From Brasenia schreberi (lineage: Eukaryota; Streptophyta; Magnoliopsida; Nymphaeales; Cabombaceae), in contig JAYKKT010000080.1 in the NCBI GenBank assembly GCA_036023115.1, positions 7,577,501 through 7,641,500 on the forward strand: a stretch of DNA of 64,000 nucleotides. Direction: 5' to 3'. A program made the position numbers and the translations under genes. The notes below the pieces were generated by a model that worked only from the letters and a program-made list of their open reading frames with translations, had not been told where the DNA came from and did not search any database. Below are positions 1 through 25,929 of the stretch, piece after piece (within the stretch, counting starts at the first letter, position 1; each line of letters begins with the position of its first letter).

Positions 1-16
1 GCAGGTGTTCTAGGTT

Positions 17-1246
<1,230 letters not shown>

Positions 1247-1390
1247 GTTTTTCATGGTGCTAATTCCACTAGATGTACCATATGTTTTTGGTTTTTCTCT
1301 TAAGAGCAGTGCCTTTTTCTTTGCTCCCAGTTAAGCCAGTCCACTATATGTGTATATATGCGTGCACATGTGTCTCTGGGCGTGTGCGTT

Positions 1391-1394
<4 letters not shown>

Positions 1395-1451
<57 letters not shown>

Positions 1452-1490
1452 GTATATATATATATGTATGTATATATATAGAGAGAGAGC
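1395..1490. repeat. Compound (CA)n(TA)n(GA)n microsatellite
   Basis: A run of CA, then TA/TG-interrupted TA, then a short GA run, 150 bp downstream of the AG-peptide stop codon. It probably lies in or just beyond the 3' UTR. Confidence 0.9.
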
Positions 1491-1499
1491 ATCTCACAC

Positions 1500-4628
<3,129 letters not shown>

Positions 4629-4910
4629 TGTTTCCTGCACACTTTGTGCGCCCGTGCCTCGTGTTTGTATTTTTTTCTTTGAAGTTCTATAGGTTTCGGC
4701 ACAAGTCTCCCTGTGATGGCATTGAAAGACCACGATTGTAGGTCATTTGAAAATGCCAACACCTTCCTCCTTTTGTGAAATCTGCGTTACTTCTCTCCAG
4801 ATCTTTGTTATCCATCTTACCCACCCCACTGCAGACACACGCACACGCAAAAGGGAAACAGAAAGGAGAACGATCCGCTGGTTGGTTTTATTACTTTGGA
4901 AAGGACCTTC

Positions 4911-14343
<9,433 letters not shown>

Positions 14344-14955
14344 TCTGAATAAACAAGAGAAAAGACAAGTAGCATCGAGTTTTCATGATAACAACTAAAC
14401 TGGTGCGGAAAAAATCACCATACAAATAAGCACCGCAAACTATCGATAAGTTTCAGATTTAGAAACCTTGAATCAGAAGAACAAGATGATGAAAAGTCCA
14501 CGCTAAGATGGTTTGGGAGATCACAAAGAAGAGAGAGATCGAAAAACAGGTCAAGGCAATTAATTAGATTGCATTTTGTGAGATACATGACCTTCATAAG
14601 AATGAAGTTTCCAAATCTGCAATTTTATATTTTATTTTAACGTGTTTGGCTGTCAAAACTTGCTAAGGAATATTTTTTCAAAAAAATGTCAATGCTTTTA
14701 CTGCGTCTGAGCGTTTCTCTTTGTTCTTCATCATACCCACTGAAAACGAGAGGTCGACTATTTGGATCAAGGGGCGCTTTTCTGAAAACCGAACATTAAT
14801 ATTTATGCCAAACAATTTCACCGATTCTATCTACAAAATCCATTCTAACTACCTTCGTTGTACTTCGAAACGTCAAATTTTAGTTATCGACTGTATGGAA
14901 TAAGTTTTGTTATAGACTTCAAGGAGGGGTACCATATACATTTACACATACATAT

Positions 14956-15007
<52 letters not shown>

Positions 15008-15594
15008 GAGAGAGAGAAAGGTGAAAGTAAAAACTCTTATCTAAATTAATCTCAATCATTTAGGATCATGAGACTGAAACGAAAAACTAAAAAATTATAT
15101 TTATTTCTGCATGATACTTAATTGTGTGATATATGTTTCTTAATCACATAGTTAAGATTTATTTCGATGAAGTTTGCATATAAGTGATTTTCATTTTCCA
15201 CCTTATATATGTGTGTGTGTGCTTTGGGGAGCTTGTAGTTGTACTACAGGGCTGGTGGGTAGAGGTCTTTTCTGTAGTTCGCCCATTGACGGTTCAGTTT
15301 GGTTCAGTTCTAGCCTCAATCTTCAAACAAACCACTATTTGTGGTTCCTAGTTTTTAGAGAATTCAACCACACCATGCCATAGTCAAAACCCAACCGAAC
15401 CAATGGTTCCAATTTGGTTCAGTTTCGAACCACGTTTCTACTTACTTTAGAATTTTATTATACTATCATATCATTTGAATCTGTAGTCCCCATCTAATAT
15501 GTATATGAGATTATAAAACTCGTACTTATAAACTTATCAATATATATAAGTTTATATTCTTATGTATGTATAAATCTTGATAAGTTTGTAAGTT

Positions 15595-15628
<34 letters not shown>

Positions 15629-15686
15629 CACATATACATGTACATGTACACACATACATGCATGTGCACACATACATGCATATATA

Positions 15687-15731
<45 letters not shown>

Positions 15732-16870
15732 GTTAGCTTTGGTTTGGTTCTCATGGTTCGGTTCCAACACTCAAACCATGAGCCAAACTGCTAATTTCTT
15801 TTCTTGTTAGAACCGAACCAAACCAAATGACTCGATATGTACAATCATACCAAACTGTTTTGTTCTGTAGTGTGGATTGGTCCGAGTATGTTTGGGTGCG
15901 TTCATGCAGAGGGCCCACAATTTTATTAGAAGAAATTAGACAAAAGGGAATCCAATGGATGACGTTCCTCAAACCGGAGGGTAACACGGTATTATGGTGA
16001 GGAAAAGAACGAGTTTCCTCTTGTGTATGTTGTTACCGGGTCGAGAGAGGCAGTCCATTGACGCACACGAGGGAGCTTGTACTAGTGGCGGAGACATTTC
16101 AGTTTGAAGACACTTCTTGGGACCAGCTTTACATATTTTAGGTTGGTGACTTGGGAGTCCCACTCGAGTGTGCATGAGTTGGGTCCATGTTTAGTTGGGT
16201 TGGATCTAGTAAGTGTCTTAGTTCTAATATACAGAGTCCAATAACTGGTTGGGTTAGTATCCGCTTCACATAGGATCCATGTAACTGGTTCCTAGTATGA
16301 TAAAAGGGAGCCGGGTAGTACTCGAGGGGGGTTCGGTCCTTGTGTATTAAGAGAGACCTTCTCAGAGAGAAGGAGAGATGAGCTAGGCGATAGCAAAGTG
16401 GATTAGGAGAGAGACCTATACCCCACACTGACCTAAACCTCAACGGGGTGAGTATGGGTTCTTTTTCTCCAACAACAGAAGACGGTACGAGGCAGAAACA
16501 AGGAATATATATGTCGGGTATGAGGTCGAGCACCTTATCCTTATACCCAAACCCAAACATGATACGATCAAGTATTCTCTACCCACTTTAGGTCGGGATA
16601 GTTTTGGGTTGCCTTGATCGGGTAAATACTGCCATCATTACCTTTAATATGGAACCTCTAGCGCCTTTTCCTTGAAGTGCGAGTGCTAAGTTATAATGCA
16701 ATATGAGCACTGACAACATTTGGGGCCATTCTTTTATGTTACAGGTGAGACAACAAGCCTAGGGTCACTTGTGTACAAAACTCAAGCCTATCAGCCTACA
16801 ATTCAAGGCCCAACAGTGACTGGTCATTACGGAGCCATCTTATTAGTGATAGGAGTCTATTAGCAAGGGT
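14344..16870. other. Upstream region of the VPS32 gene; microsatellites and repeats, no gene recognised
   Basis: Contains (CA)n(TA)n at 14941-15018 and a long TA/CA/TG-interrupted TA block at 15596-15726. The two stretches 15285-15435 and 15730-15840 are full of ggttc(a/g)gtt words in both orientations. A segment at 16290-16450 has ataaaaggga followed by purine-rich DNA and could be an LTR promoter remnant. No product is recognised in any frame. Confidence 0.45.
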
Positions 16871-16874
16871 TATC

Positions 16875-18215
16875 GTAAGGTAGTTTTTGGCCCAGGCCAA
16901 ATTCAAGATCCAATAGTGTTCTCCATGCTTCGGCATTCATGAGTCGATCACTAACCGACGTTATAAGAAAAGCCGATTAGCCATCTTGCATTTGTATCTC
17001 GTAGTACGCCCCCACAACTAGCTACTCCCGGATTGTCCCAACTGACACCATCACAATTAGTCTTAATTCACCCCTCTGCCGGTGTCGATCAGATTATTTC
17101 ACCTCCTTCCACCCTCTTGTCTATATCATTATTGGACTTGTTATTGGCTTTTTCAATAGTGGACACAAAGCATTTAACCGATAACACTGAGATATGAGGG
17201 AGTCTTGATCTGACTTGGAAGAGGTACTCGTTCCTCTACTTCCATAACCACCAACAGCCCACTCCGAGCATCAGCCTCTATTTAGTCTCTCCCTTCCTCT
17301 TCAACTTATAAATAAGGTTATGATGCATCCAAGTGCATCGTTTCATCCCAAATAGTTCTAAGCTCTTCTCTCTTGGTACTAATAGACGCCATACAACTGT
17401 TGCTCTTGGTCAATCCCGAATTGCATGGAACACGTCATCATATGCTTTTGCGCCGATGACACTCAATAACAGATTTGTTTCACCTCCCTCATATCTTGTA
17501 GGTTTGTAATTTATTGTGCACAACCATCTAAAGAAAAGATTGAATCCAATGCTGCTCAAGCCATTTCCAAATGTTTGCCACTGTGGTAATGTATCATACC
17601 TAGTTTCCTCTCTGATCATGTCATATATGCACTCTTTACAGAGAAGATTCTATTGGATGTAGCCGCCCATTTGATGCGGCTGTATCCCAATTCAATTGCC
17701 AATGGAGGAATATCTTTAATGATCTGTTATTTCATTTGGTAAGATGGTTTAAATTCTCTCCTAATTCCACTGACCATTCTCTATTAAATTGCTCATCTTT
17801 AAGTTCAACTCAATCTCTACAATAGTGGATTGGACTTTCTCATATAATGATCGGCTCTTATCCGACCATTTATCCTTCCAAAAGTATATAATTATACCGT
17901 TCCCATGATCAAAGCAGGTTCTCTTCTCATTGAACTGTTAAACTTTCACTATTGCTTTCCACCGCAAATTAGATGAGATCGACATAATCACTGGTTGTCA
18001 TAGAAACAACTCTCCTTTGTCATATTGAACTCCGAGAGTATCATCATTAAAATACAAAGCCCAAGTTGTCTTCAATAAGCACTCTTGGTTCATCGACAGC
18101 ATATGTTTCATCTCCAATCTACGATATAGTTTAGGCTTGTAAAAGGTTTTCCAATTAATGTCTTGGCCACTTGCTTTAGTTTTTGTTATGATGCCTGATG
18201 CATCTTGATAGATTT
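16875..18215 (-). mobile_element. L1-type LINE ORF2 remnant: RT C-terminus, zf-RVT and RNase H
   Basis: Translated with frameshifts on the minus strand, this reads in the order of plant L1 ORF2 3' halves. About 17860-17920 gives FDHGNGIIIYFWKDKWSDKS, matching the WGDGxSIxFWKDxW block. About 17650-17690 gives WAATSNRIFSVKSAY. About 17390-17570 gives the zf-RVT-like LWMVVHNKLQT and DVFHAIRDxPRATVVWR. About 16950-17085 gives NCDGVSWDNPGVASCGGVLR followed by DTNARWLIGFS, an RNase H start. Multiple stops and frameshifts; the 5' part (endonuclease and most of RT) is missing. Dead remnant. Confidence 0.7.
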
Positions 18216-18636
18216 TTTATGCAACGAAACTTATCTGGGGCGGGCAGGTTTGGGTCGAGTTAGGTATGGTGCGTGTCCCAGGGTCTGCAGGTCGGGTAGG
18301 AGCTGATCCTCCAAATTATGATTTACTGTGGGGAGTTAGTGTTCGCTGTAAACTCACCCCACTACTTGTTAAAGGTATCCCAGTTTCAACAGAATGAAAA
18401 TTTAGGAGTTCGAAACAACGAACTTCGACGCGGAAGATTGACATTCTATCATAGTAATATCAAGCATTTGCATTTTAAGAAAGAAAAAGATTCACACAAG
18501 AGAATGAAGAATGTCAACCGATGCTTTGATTGGGAAAACCATGGGCCCATTGAAATACGTGATATATATACGCACACACTGCGTAAAACACATGCCACTG
18601 ATGATTATAAGGACCTCCACTAGCTAAAGACGTATA

Positions 18637-18940
18637 TATAGAGAGAGAGATAGTGGTCCATGCTTAAGTCTATAAGTACAATTGTATTTTTTGTACTTCA
18701 TATTTAATGTACAATTTTATTTTTTAAATGAAAATCTTCATCATTGACAATGCCGATCAAATTATGAAGATGTTTAATCAGATTTAAGTATATGAATGGT
18801 TTTAGTGATAAAAAAAAGTGTTTAATACTAATCGTATTGTATTCAAAGTACAAAAGTAATGGTACTTTTAATTTAAATATCAATCAATGCTAATCAAATG
18901 GCGAAAACATTTGAGTAGACTTGAGCATGGATAGATTATG
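18637..18940. mobile_element. Foldback MITE-like element
   Basis: Left gtccatgcttaagtcta and right tagacttgagcatggat are near-perfect inverted repeats. Inner sequence also folds: gtacaattgtattttttgta on the left against a matching A-rich stretch near 18845-18870. It begins beside tatatatagagagagaga. Non-coding. Confidence 0.55.
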
Positions 18941-19282
18941 AGCATTTATTGCCATCTATATAAAAAAAAACATAATATATTCTTTGGTATAATGTATACT
19001 CATGGTCATTCTTTACTTTTGGAGAGAATAAGTAAAATTTAGAAAGTTATAAAAGCATTTAAAAAATTATAAAAGACACATTAATCATACTCATGATCCT
19101 AAAAGTAAAGGGTTGGGTATGATATGCAAGTCCCAAGAAAACACGATTGAGTCACACATTCTCTTCTTTATATATATACATATACTCCATACCTCATAGT
19201 GTAGGCTCAAGTCTTTGTTTTTTGGGAACTTGAATGCCCCTAAGAAAAAGTTATAAGAGGCATTTTAGAAAAAATGTGACAG

Positions 19283-19301
19283 GTAACCTTATCGTACAAA
19301 T
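19283..19301. repeat. Target-site duplication, 3' side of the LINE
   Basis: Reads gtaaccttatcgtacaaat. The copy at 20692-20710 reads gtaaccgtatcgtacaaat, 18 of 19 bases identical. Confidence 0.85.
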
Positions 19302-20691
19302 ACAACAACAACAACAATTAAGCCTTTTCCCATACTAGATGGGGTCGGCTACATGAATTCTTTGTTTCCATAGATCCCTATCGTGTGCCATGTTAGCAGT
19401 TAACTCCCAATAAGCTAGATCATTCTTTATTGTTTCTTTCCAACACTTTTGTGGTCTTCCTCTACCTCTTTTAATACTTTCCAAATTTAGTTTTTCTAAC
19501 TTTCTTACCGGTTCTTCTTTTGATCTTCTTTCTATATGTCCAAACCATCTTAAACGATGTTCTCTCATTTTATCCTCTATTGGTGCCACTCCTAATTTGT
19601 TTCTAATAACCTCATTATGTATACGGTCTTTTCTTGTATGACCACTCATCCATCTCAATATCTTCATTTCTGTCACAGACATCTTTTGTACATGTTGATG
19701 ATTAATTGCCCAACACTCAGAATCATAAAACATGGCAGGCCTAATTGCTGCTCTATAATATTTACCTTTTAATTTTAATGGTATCTTCTTATCTCCATTT
19801 TAACCAACCAGCATTAATTCTATGTGTAACATCTCCATCAATTCTTCCATCACTTTGAAAAATTGACCCTAGGTATTTAAAACTTTCCTTTTGGGGAATG
19901 CAATGTGTGCCAATTTTAATTTCTATGTCCTCTGAAGTAGCCAAATGATCAAACTTACATTCCATATATTCTGTCTTTATTCTACTAAGTCGGAGGCCTT
20001 TTCTTTCTAATGTTTCTCTCCATAGTTCTAATTTTCTATTAACTTTTTCCTTAGACTCCTCCACTAATACAATGTCATCTGCAAATAACATACACCAAGG
20101 TACTTCATCTTGAATATGTTTTGTTAACTCATCCATCACCATTATAAATAAGTATGGACTTAAAGTTGATCCTTGATGTAACCCAATATTAACTTCAAAG
20201 AAGTATGTCGTTCCTTCATGAGTCCTCACACATGTTTTTGCACCATCATACATGTCTCTTATAAGGTTAATATATGTCAATGGGATACCTCTTTTTTCCA
20301 AAGTTCTCAAAAGAACCTCCCTCGGTACCCTATCATAAGCTTTTTCTAGATCAATAAATATCATGTGAAGGTCTTTCTTTTTTGCTCTAAAATGTTCCAT
20401 AAGACGTCTCAAAAGGTGAATCTCTTCAATAGTAGATCTACTTGGCATGAATCCAAATTGGTTCTCTGATATACTTGATACTTATCTTAACCTACGTTCG
20501 ATAATTCTTTCCCATAATTTCATAGTATGACTCATTAACTTGATACCTCGATAATTCGCACAATTTTGAATGTCTCCCTTGTTCTTATATATGGGTATAA
20601 GTGTACTTGCTCTCCATTCCTCGGGCATCTTTTGGTTTTTCCATATTTCATTAAATAGTCTTGTGAGCCGAGTGATACATCAAGGATCCAT
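19302..20691 (-). mobile_element. 5'-truncated RTE-type LINE with RT and C-terminal region
   Basis: On the minus strand the element starts inside the region preceding RT (LFNEIWKNQKMPEEW) and continues through [32 protein letters not shown], and the catalytic FADD box in [12 protein letters not shown]. It then runs through [20 protein letters not shown] to the RTE C-terminal block with ECWAINHQHVQKMS, RLRWFGHIERR and KRGRGRPQKCWKE. The element ends with a (GTT)n tail, read as acaacaacaacaa on the plus strand. The ORF is broken by a stop or short deletion near 19790 and by stops near 20480 and 20570. The endonuclease is absent through 5' truncation. The flanking 19-bp duplication fits target-primed reverse transcription. 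RT catalytic residues are intact but the copy cannot be autonomous. Confidence 0.85.
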
Positions 20692-20710
20692 GTAACCGTA
20701 TCGTACAAAT
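20692..20710. repeat. Target-site duplication, 5' side of the LINE
   Basis: gtaaccgtatcgtacaaat, matching 19283-19301 at 18 of 19 bases. Confidence 0.85.
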
Positions 20711-20770
20711 GTCTTAAATAATTGAAAGAGAGATACATGTGCAAAAATAGGATCCACTCTATCTCTTCAC

Positions 20771-20852
<82 letters not shown>
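20771..20852. repeat. (TA)n microsatellite
   Basis: About 41 uninterrupted TA units, 60 bp beyond the LINE target-site duplication. 20853-21395 has no recognised gene. Confidence 0.95.
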
Positions 20853-20854
<2 letters not shown>

Positions 20855-21398
20855 CTGTGTGTGTCTCTGTGCAGTATGTGTGTACAAATCTCTTTCGGAG
20901 AAAGAGAATGTATATATATATAAAAAAAGAGAGAGAGAGGGGAAGGCTAGGAAAGCGCAATAACTTTTGTTTCATTGTGTCTTTTGAAATGCAGTGGGGG
21001 ATCTCCTGATCATGGGAACTATTGTATATTGTGTCACGCACTCAGACTCGTGATTTTTGAATGCAATATGCATTTAATACAGTGGGGTCTATCTCACAAA
21101 ACGCTGGGGGGTTCAATTGACGACCCAAAGCTTGCGTCTCTCTCTCTGAAAGTCAAAGACAAAAATGGCCTTCATTTACCTTAACTAATACAATTTCTTT
21201 TGAGGCTGATTTAGTTAAAAATTGCAAAGCATATCATTTTGTGAGCTTTCATAAGCTGAACGTACCATGTTCATGCACAGCTCCTATTGTTTTGTAAAGC
21301 AAACATGAACGAGCAAGGGACCAACTGAACCCAACCAAAATACAAATTGCTTTGTTCATTACCAGCGGTAACGAGAAGTCTCATGACTCGGATACAAC

Positions 21399-21653
21399 TA
21401 TATATATATGTATATATATGTATACATATATACATGTATATATATATACATATATACATATATATATATACATATATACATATACATATACATATATACA
21501 TATATATATATATGTATATATGTATATATATATATATATGTATATATGTATATATATATATATGTATATATGTATATATATATATGTATATATATATATG
21601 TATATATGTATATGTATATGTATATATGTATATATATATACATCTATATATAA
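21399..21653. repeat. Palindromic TATACA/TATATG satellite-like block
   Basis: The left half is built from tacatata words and the right half from their inverse, tatatgta. The 30-bp stretch at 21471-21500 is the exact reverse complement of 21599-21628, with about 10 more AT bases pairing outside it. It could extrude as a cruciform. Confidence 0.85.
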
Positions 21654-21778
21654 TCTTTGATTTTCTATCAAAGAAACGTTTAAAAAAACTGAGAGAGGAC
21701 TCTCTTGTATTTATAACTCTTCATCCTTTTCCTTTTGTTTTCCGGAAAATTTTCAAAGAATTGGCGGATTGAAAATGA

Positions 21779-22335
21779 ATCAGCAACGGACAAGCTGAAG
21801 CCACAAACAAAATTCTCATAAGCATCATTCAGAAAATTTTAGAGAAGGGTAGGTCATGGCATGAGAAGTTAGATGAAGCCTTATGAGCTTATAGGACTTC
21901 CATCCGTACACCCACAAATGTCACACCATTTGAATTGGTCTATGGTACAAATGTCATACTTTTCATTCATACTAAATTGCATTCATTCCATACATCTCTT
22001 GCACTTGATTTACCCATAGAGACCCTAAAACAAGCTAGGATAGCTGAGCTTGATTTACTTGATGAAAAGAAACTCATTGCCAAGGATCATGTACATGCAT
22101 ACCAGCAAAGAATAGCCTGACATTATGTAAAGCATATGAAGGCTTGCCACTTCAAAGTGGGAGACCTTGTCTTGAAAACCATCCACCATCGTGGCCCACA
22201 TTCACTTGGTAAGTGGCGGCCCAAGTAGGATGGTCCCTATATTGTGAGAGGAGCAATTACAAATAATGCATATTGATTGATTGATGTCGAGGGAATAAAT
22301 TTAGTAGACCCTATAAATGCCCAATACTTGAAAAA
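21779..22335 (+). pseudogene. Ty3/gypsy integrase C-terminal fragment
   Basis: Reads ISNGQAEATNKILISIIQKI, then AYRTSIRTPTNVTPFELVYG, then ARIAELDLLDEKKLIAKDH, then HFKVGDLVLK, GKWRPK, DGPYIV and GINLVDPINAQYLKK. This is the end of a plant Ty3/gypsy integrase (core end, C-terminal domain and tail). In-frame stops occur near 21885, 22118, 22228 and 22273. Sequence upstream is the AT palindrome, so protease, RT and most of integrase are gone. It is followed within about 100 bp by a long LTR. Confidence 0.8.
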
Positions 22336-22439
22336 AATATTATGTATAAGATTTTCTTTAAATTCTTTTGAAAAGATTTTTAAAATGGGCCTCCTTTTGA
22401 ATTTCTTGAAAGAAGGATCAAAATGGATTATGTGACCCT

Positions 22440-24802
22440 TGTAAACACCCAAAAATAAATTTTTGAAACATCTCAATAAAAGTTTTTTCGGCAAGCTTTG
22501 AGGTCAATTCTTAAATATCGTTTTGAAGTTGAAAACGTGAGATTTAAACTGGTTTGAAATTTCGAAACTTACAAGTTTAAACCAATTCAAAAACTTGTGT
22601 TTTGAACCAAAGTCTAGTTCCAAAACCATCAAGCCTAGACTTCATCATACATAGGAGTTCAATTCAACATAGCTTCAAGTCATCAAGGCCCAATTCAAGG
22701 ACCGAAAGTGGGAGTTTGATTCAACCAAAGTGGGAGAATTCATGCCAAGATCGACCCAAGCTCCAAGAAGGCCCAATAATGAGCCAAGAGGGTACAATTG
22801 GCCAAAAGCACGCACCATAGGATGGAGGTTGTTCAAAGACCAGCTCATACAAGACTAAGCATGAGGGGAAGCAACTCATCAATATAAGTTCAAGCCATAA
22901 AGAAGATTGAAGTCAATCAAAACCGAGTTTATCCGATCAAGATGGGGCCAACATGGAACCAAGAAGCAAGATAAAATCAAGCCAAAACCATGATGAATCA
23001 AGAAGGAATTGAGCTACGTCAAGGTGGAAGCTGGATCATTCAAAGATTAAGTTCAAGCATGGCTGAACTTAGAAAAATGGAAGAGCCTAACTAGGCATAC
23101 CCGGCCACTACTTGGTATCGAGGTGAAGACTCAATCAATACACGGCTAGGACATCATGCTAGGACCAAGCCAAGTCCAAACCAGCTGCAACAAGACCAGC
23201 ACACATGGGGCTGGTCCAAGTCAAGATGGGACCACTTGCAAATGGGATCAAATGGATCAAGAAGCCTCTAAGGAGCTGATCCAACCCGCCCCATAGAGTC
23301 TCCTAGAACCAGCCCCCCTTGGCCTATAAAAAGGGGTCAAGGGGGGGCGTGAAAGGTATCTTGGAAGGAGAGGAGAGAGAGGCTGCCTAAAGGGTTGTGT
23401 GCTAGGTTAGCAAGGAGTTCCACCAAGAAGGGACATCCATTAGAGGGTGAAGAAGAAGAGGGAAGCTAGGGGAGAAATCGTGGGAGCTAGAAGGAAGACG
23501 ATCAAGCCTTGGCCGACTTCATTCTTGAAGTTCAGTTTGTCACATTCTAAAAACTGTGTAAGACTCCTTTTGCTCAATCCCAATTTTGATTCTCTTCATT
23601 TGATTCATTAAATGTGGTTGTATTAATGGAGTTTCATCTCCCCCTAAGTTTAATAATCTAGAGTTGCTGCAAAATTTTATTTGATGGATGAAACACCATA
23701 CACACACGCACACTAAATGTTTGTTGATATGCTTCTTCCTTCATATATACTATAGACCCTCTATATTTCTAATCTCTTCTATGCATAAGCTATAAAATAG
23801 TTTCAATTCCTTTACATTTCAGCAATTTAAATTCGGAGTTAGTGTTGTTGCAATTTGCTTTTGTGTGAGTTTTGTATTTGCACATATTCTCTACAAAACT
23901 GAAATTCATTTTTTGCATCTACATCTCCGATTGCTGTATTTTTAATTCCTTACTCCATGATCCAAATATGCTGAAATTTTAGGAGCATTATCGGCAAACA
24001 CAAAGGTATTAGAAATAAAATCTTTAAGAATTTTAGAACTGTGCAACCCCATGATAAAATTGGATAAAGATCGACTCATTTTCTGAACTTCTACTACACA
24101 GTCGAATTTTCTAAAACAGAGGTTGGGTAAAAATCTTATATCTCTGTCCGTAGGAATCCAATTCATTTGATTTTTGATGCATTGAAAATGTAACATTTAT
24201 AACTTTTCAACAAAATTAAAATCATTAAAATCGGAGTTATAGTTAAGGAGATAAAGGCTCATCTTTGAGTCTTTATATTTTTGGGACAGAACTGTTTCAA
24301 ATCAGTGACTCGGTCTGCTTTAAATATTTAACTCTGATTCAATACTTCTCCAAATTTAGATCTGTAAATGGATACCGGCTCTCCATATTATCAGCTTAAT
24401 CTGGTAAAAATTTGAGGATTTTTGGAGACCTACAGCCCATTCGAATCTATTTTACAAACAAGCTTTGAAAATAAGATTCTCTATTTTTTAGAAGCTTGTG
24501 CATTTCAAGTATTGAATCAAAGTGCACAACTCAAAACCATTTCAAAAACACTTGTTCACGTGGAATGGAGTTACATTTGTTACAAAATTAAAGTTTCTAA
24601 GTGCTCAATACCGACCATTGAGCATCGGTTCAAAAAGGTTTGAGTGAAAAGATCCCGCTTGCCTATAATCATCCAAGAAGTCTAAAGTTTTCAAAACATT
24701 TGCTAGTTTTTGAACTAGTTGGCACGCTCGCGCAAGCATAGATACGGAAAGTTTCATTTCAAGTTTTTTATAAACTTTAGAGTGAAAATTTTCATGTCTA
24801 CA
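22440..24802 (+). mobile_element. Long LTR (copy A), probable solo LTR nested in an older element
   Basis: Begins TGtaaacaccc and ends gtctaCA. TATA box tataaaaa at 23325 is followed by G-rich ggggg and a GA-rich leader. The sequence before it (accct, 22435-22439) and after it (acctt, 24803-24807) fits a 5-bp target-site duplication with one difference. No coding sequence. Flanking DNA on both sides matches a continuous stretch at 30060-31375, which argues that A was inserted as a separate event. Confidence 0.7.
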
Positions 24803-25929
24803 ACCTTGAATGGGGGAATTGATGCTTTATGAAAAGTAGAGTTTCCAAAATCAGTTAGTAACATTTCAAAAATCTTTGGCTTATAAAATGAAGATTAGTT
24901 CAAAATAGCAAAATATTTTCAAATAATAGGTGCTATTAGAAAATAGGATAAACTTGACTAAATCGAATATCCAAAGGGATGAGTTTTTCCGCACTTCATT
25001 TCTCTCCAAAAAGAAAAATTGGCAAAATCAAACGAAAAGGAAGAAAATAAAAACCTCCAATATAGAAATCTTCTAAAATTAAAAGAAAATAAAGAAAACA
25101 AAAACCTCCAATATAAAGGTCTTTCAAAAAGAAAAGGAAAAACAAAACCCTCCAAAATAGAGGTATTCCCTTTGAAAGAAAAGAAAAGAAAAAGCTAAAT
25201 CTAAAAAAAAGAGCAATTTTCTATCAAAATTCTCTTGGCCTTAAACCATGGGACGCTTTAAAAGAGACCGTGGTAACTCTTTCTCAAATCTCCTATACTT
25301 ATCCCAATGGAGAAAGGTTTTCCATTAAAATCACAGAGTAGGAATAGGACCTACTTATTTGGATTTCATTTTGTTTGAAAATTAGACTTTGTTGTGTGGA
25401 AAATTGAATTTTGAAATGTTAGTCAGAATTTTCTACAAAACCTCTGCTAAGTAGTGGGTATTAAAACCCGAGTAAGGGAAAATGTAAGAAATTGAAAGTT
25501 CTTTTTGATAAAAACTAAAAGGGAGTTCCCATTTGAAAAGAAAATTTGAAAACCCAGAACATCAAAAGAAATCATATGGGATTATCTCACTTGGGGCAGT
25601 CGACCTTCATAGGCATCTCCTCAAGCTCATACATCTCATGAGTGAGTCTCTAAACACATACCACACTCTATTTACATTACACACCATACATGCATACATC
25701 CATCAAAAGGTCGGAAATGCATGATCATTTTAGGACTAGTGCTTAGTATAAGTCAAATCCCCTTTGGCAAAAATCCCTTTTTTCATAAAAATCTGAGAAA
25801 AAGGATGCTATGAAAAGAAAGGAAACATCCACACTTTCAAGTCATGTTTTGGGAAGAAAAATCTAAAAGGGTGTATTTCTTCTTTGCAATTATCCAAATA
25901 AATTTGGAATAATATCAAAAAGGGGCATT
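24803..25929 (+). mobile_element. Gypsy 3' internal non-coding region preceding LTR B
   Basis: Closely similar to 30270-31375: both begin ttgatgctttatg(t/a)aaagt, continue agttcaaaatag(c/t)aaaatatt and the cctccaatata repeats, and end aggggcat just before an LTR. No coding sequence; A-rich. Confidence 0.7.

Noticed and set aside
16138..16560. 140-codon minus-strand ORF
   Set aside because: Composition is irregular, no family resemblance, and the plus strand looks like an LTR-type leader.
18318..18623. 101-codon plus-strand ORF
   Set aside because: Ends in an AC-rich microsatellite-like stretch beside a MITE; no motif or neighbour supports a gene.
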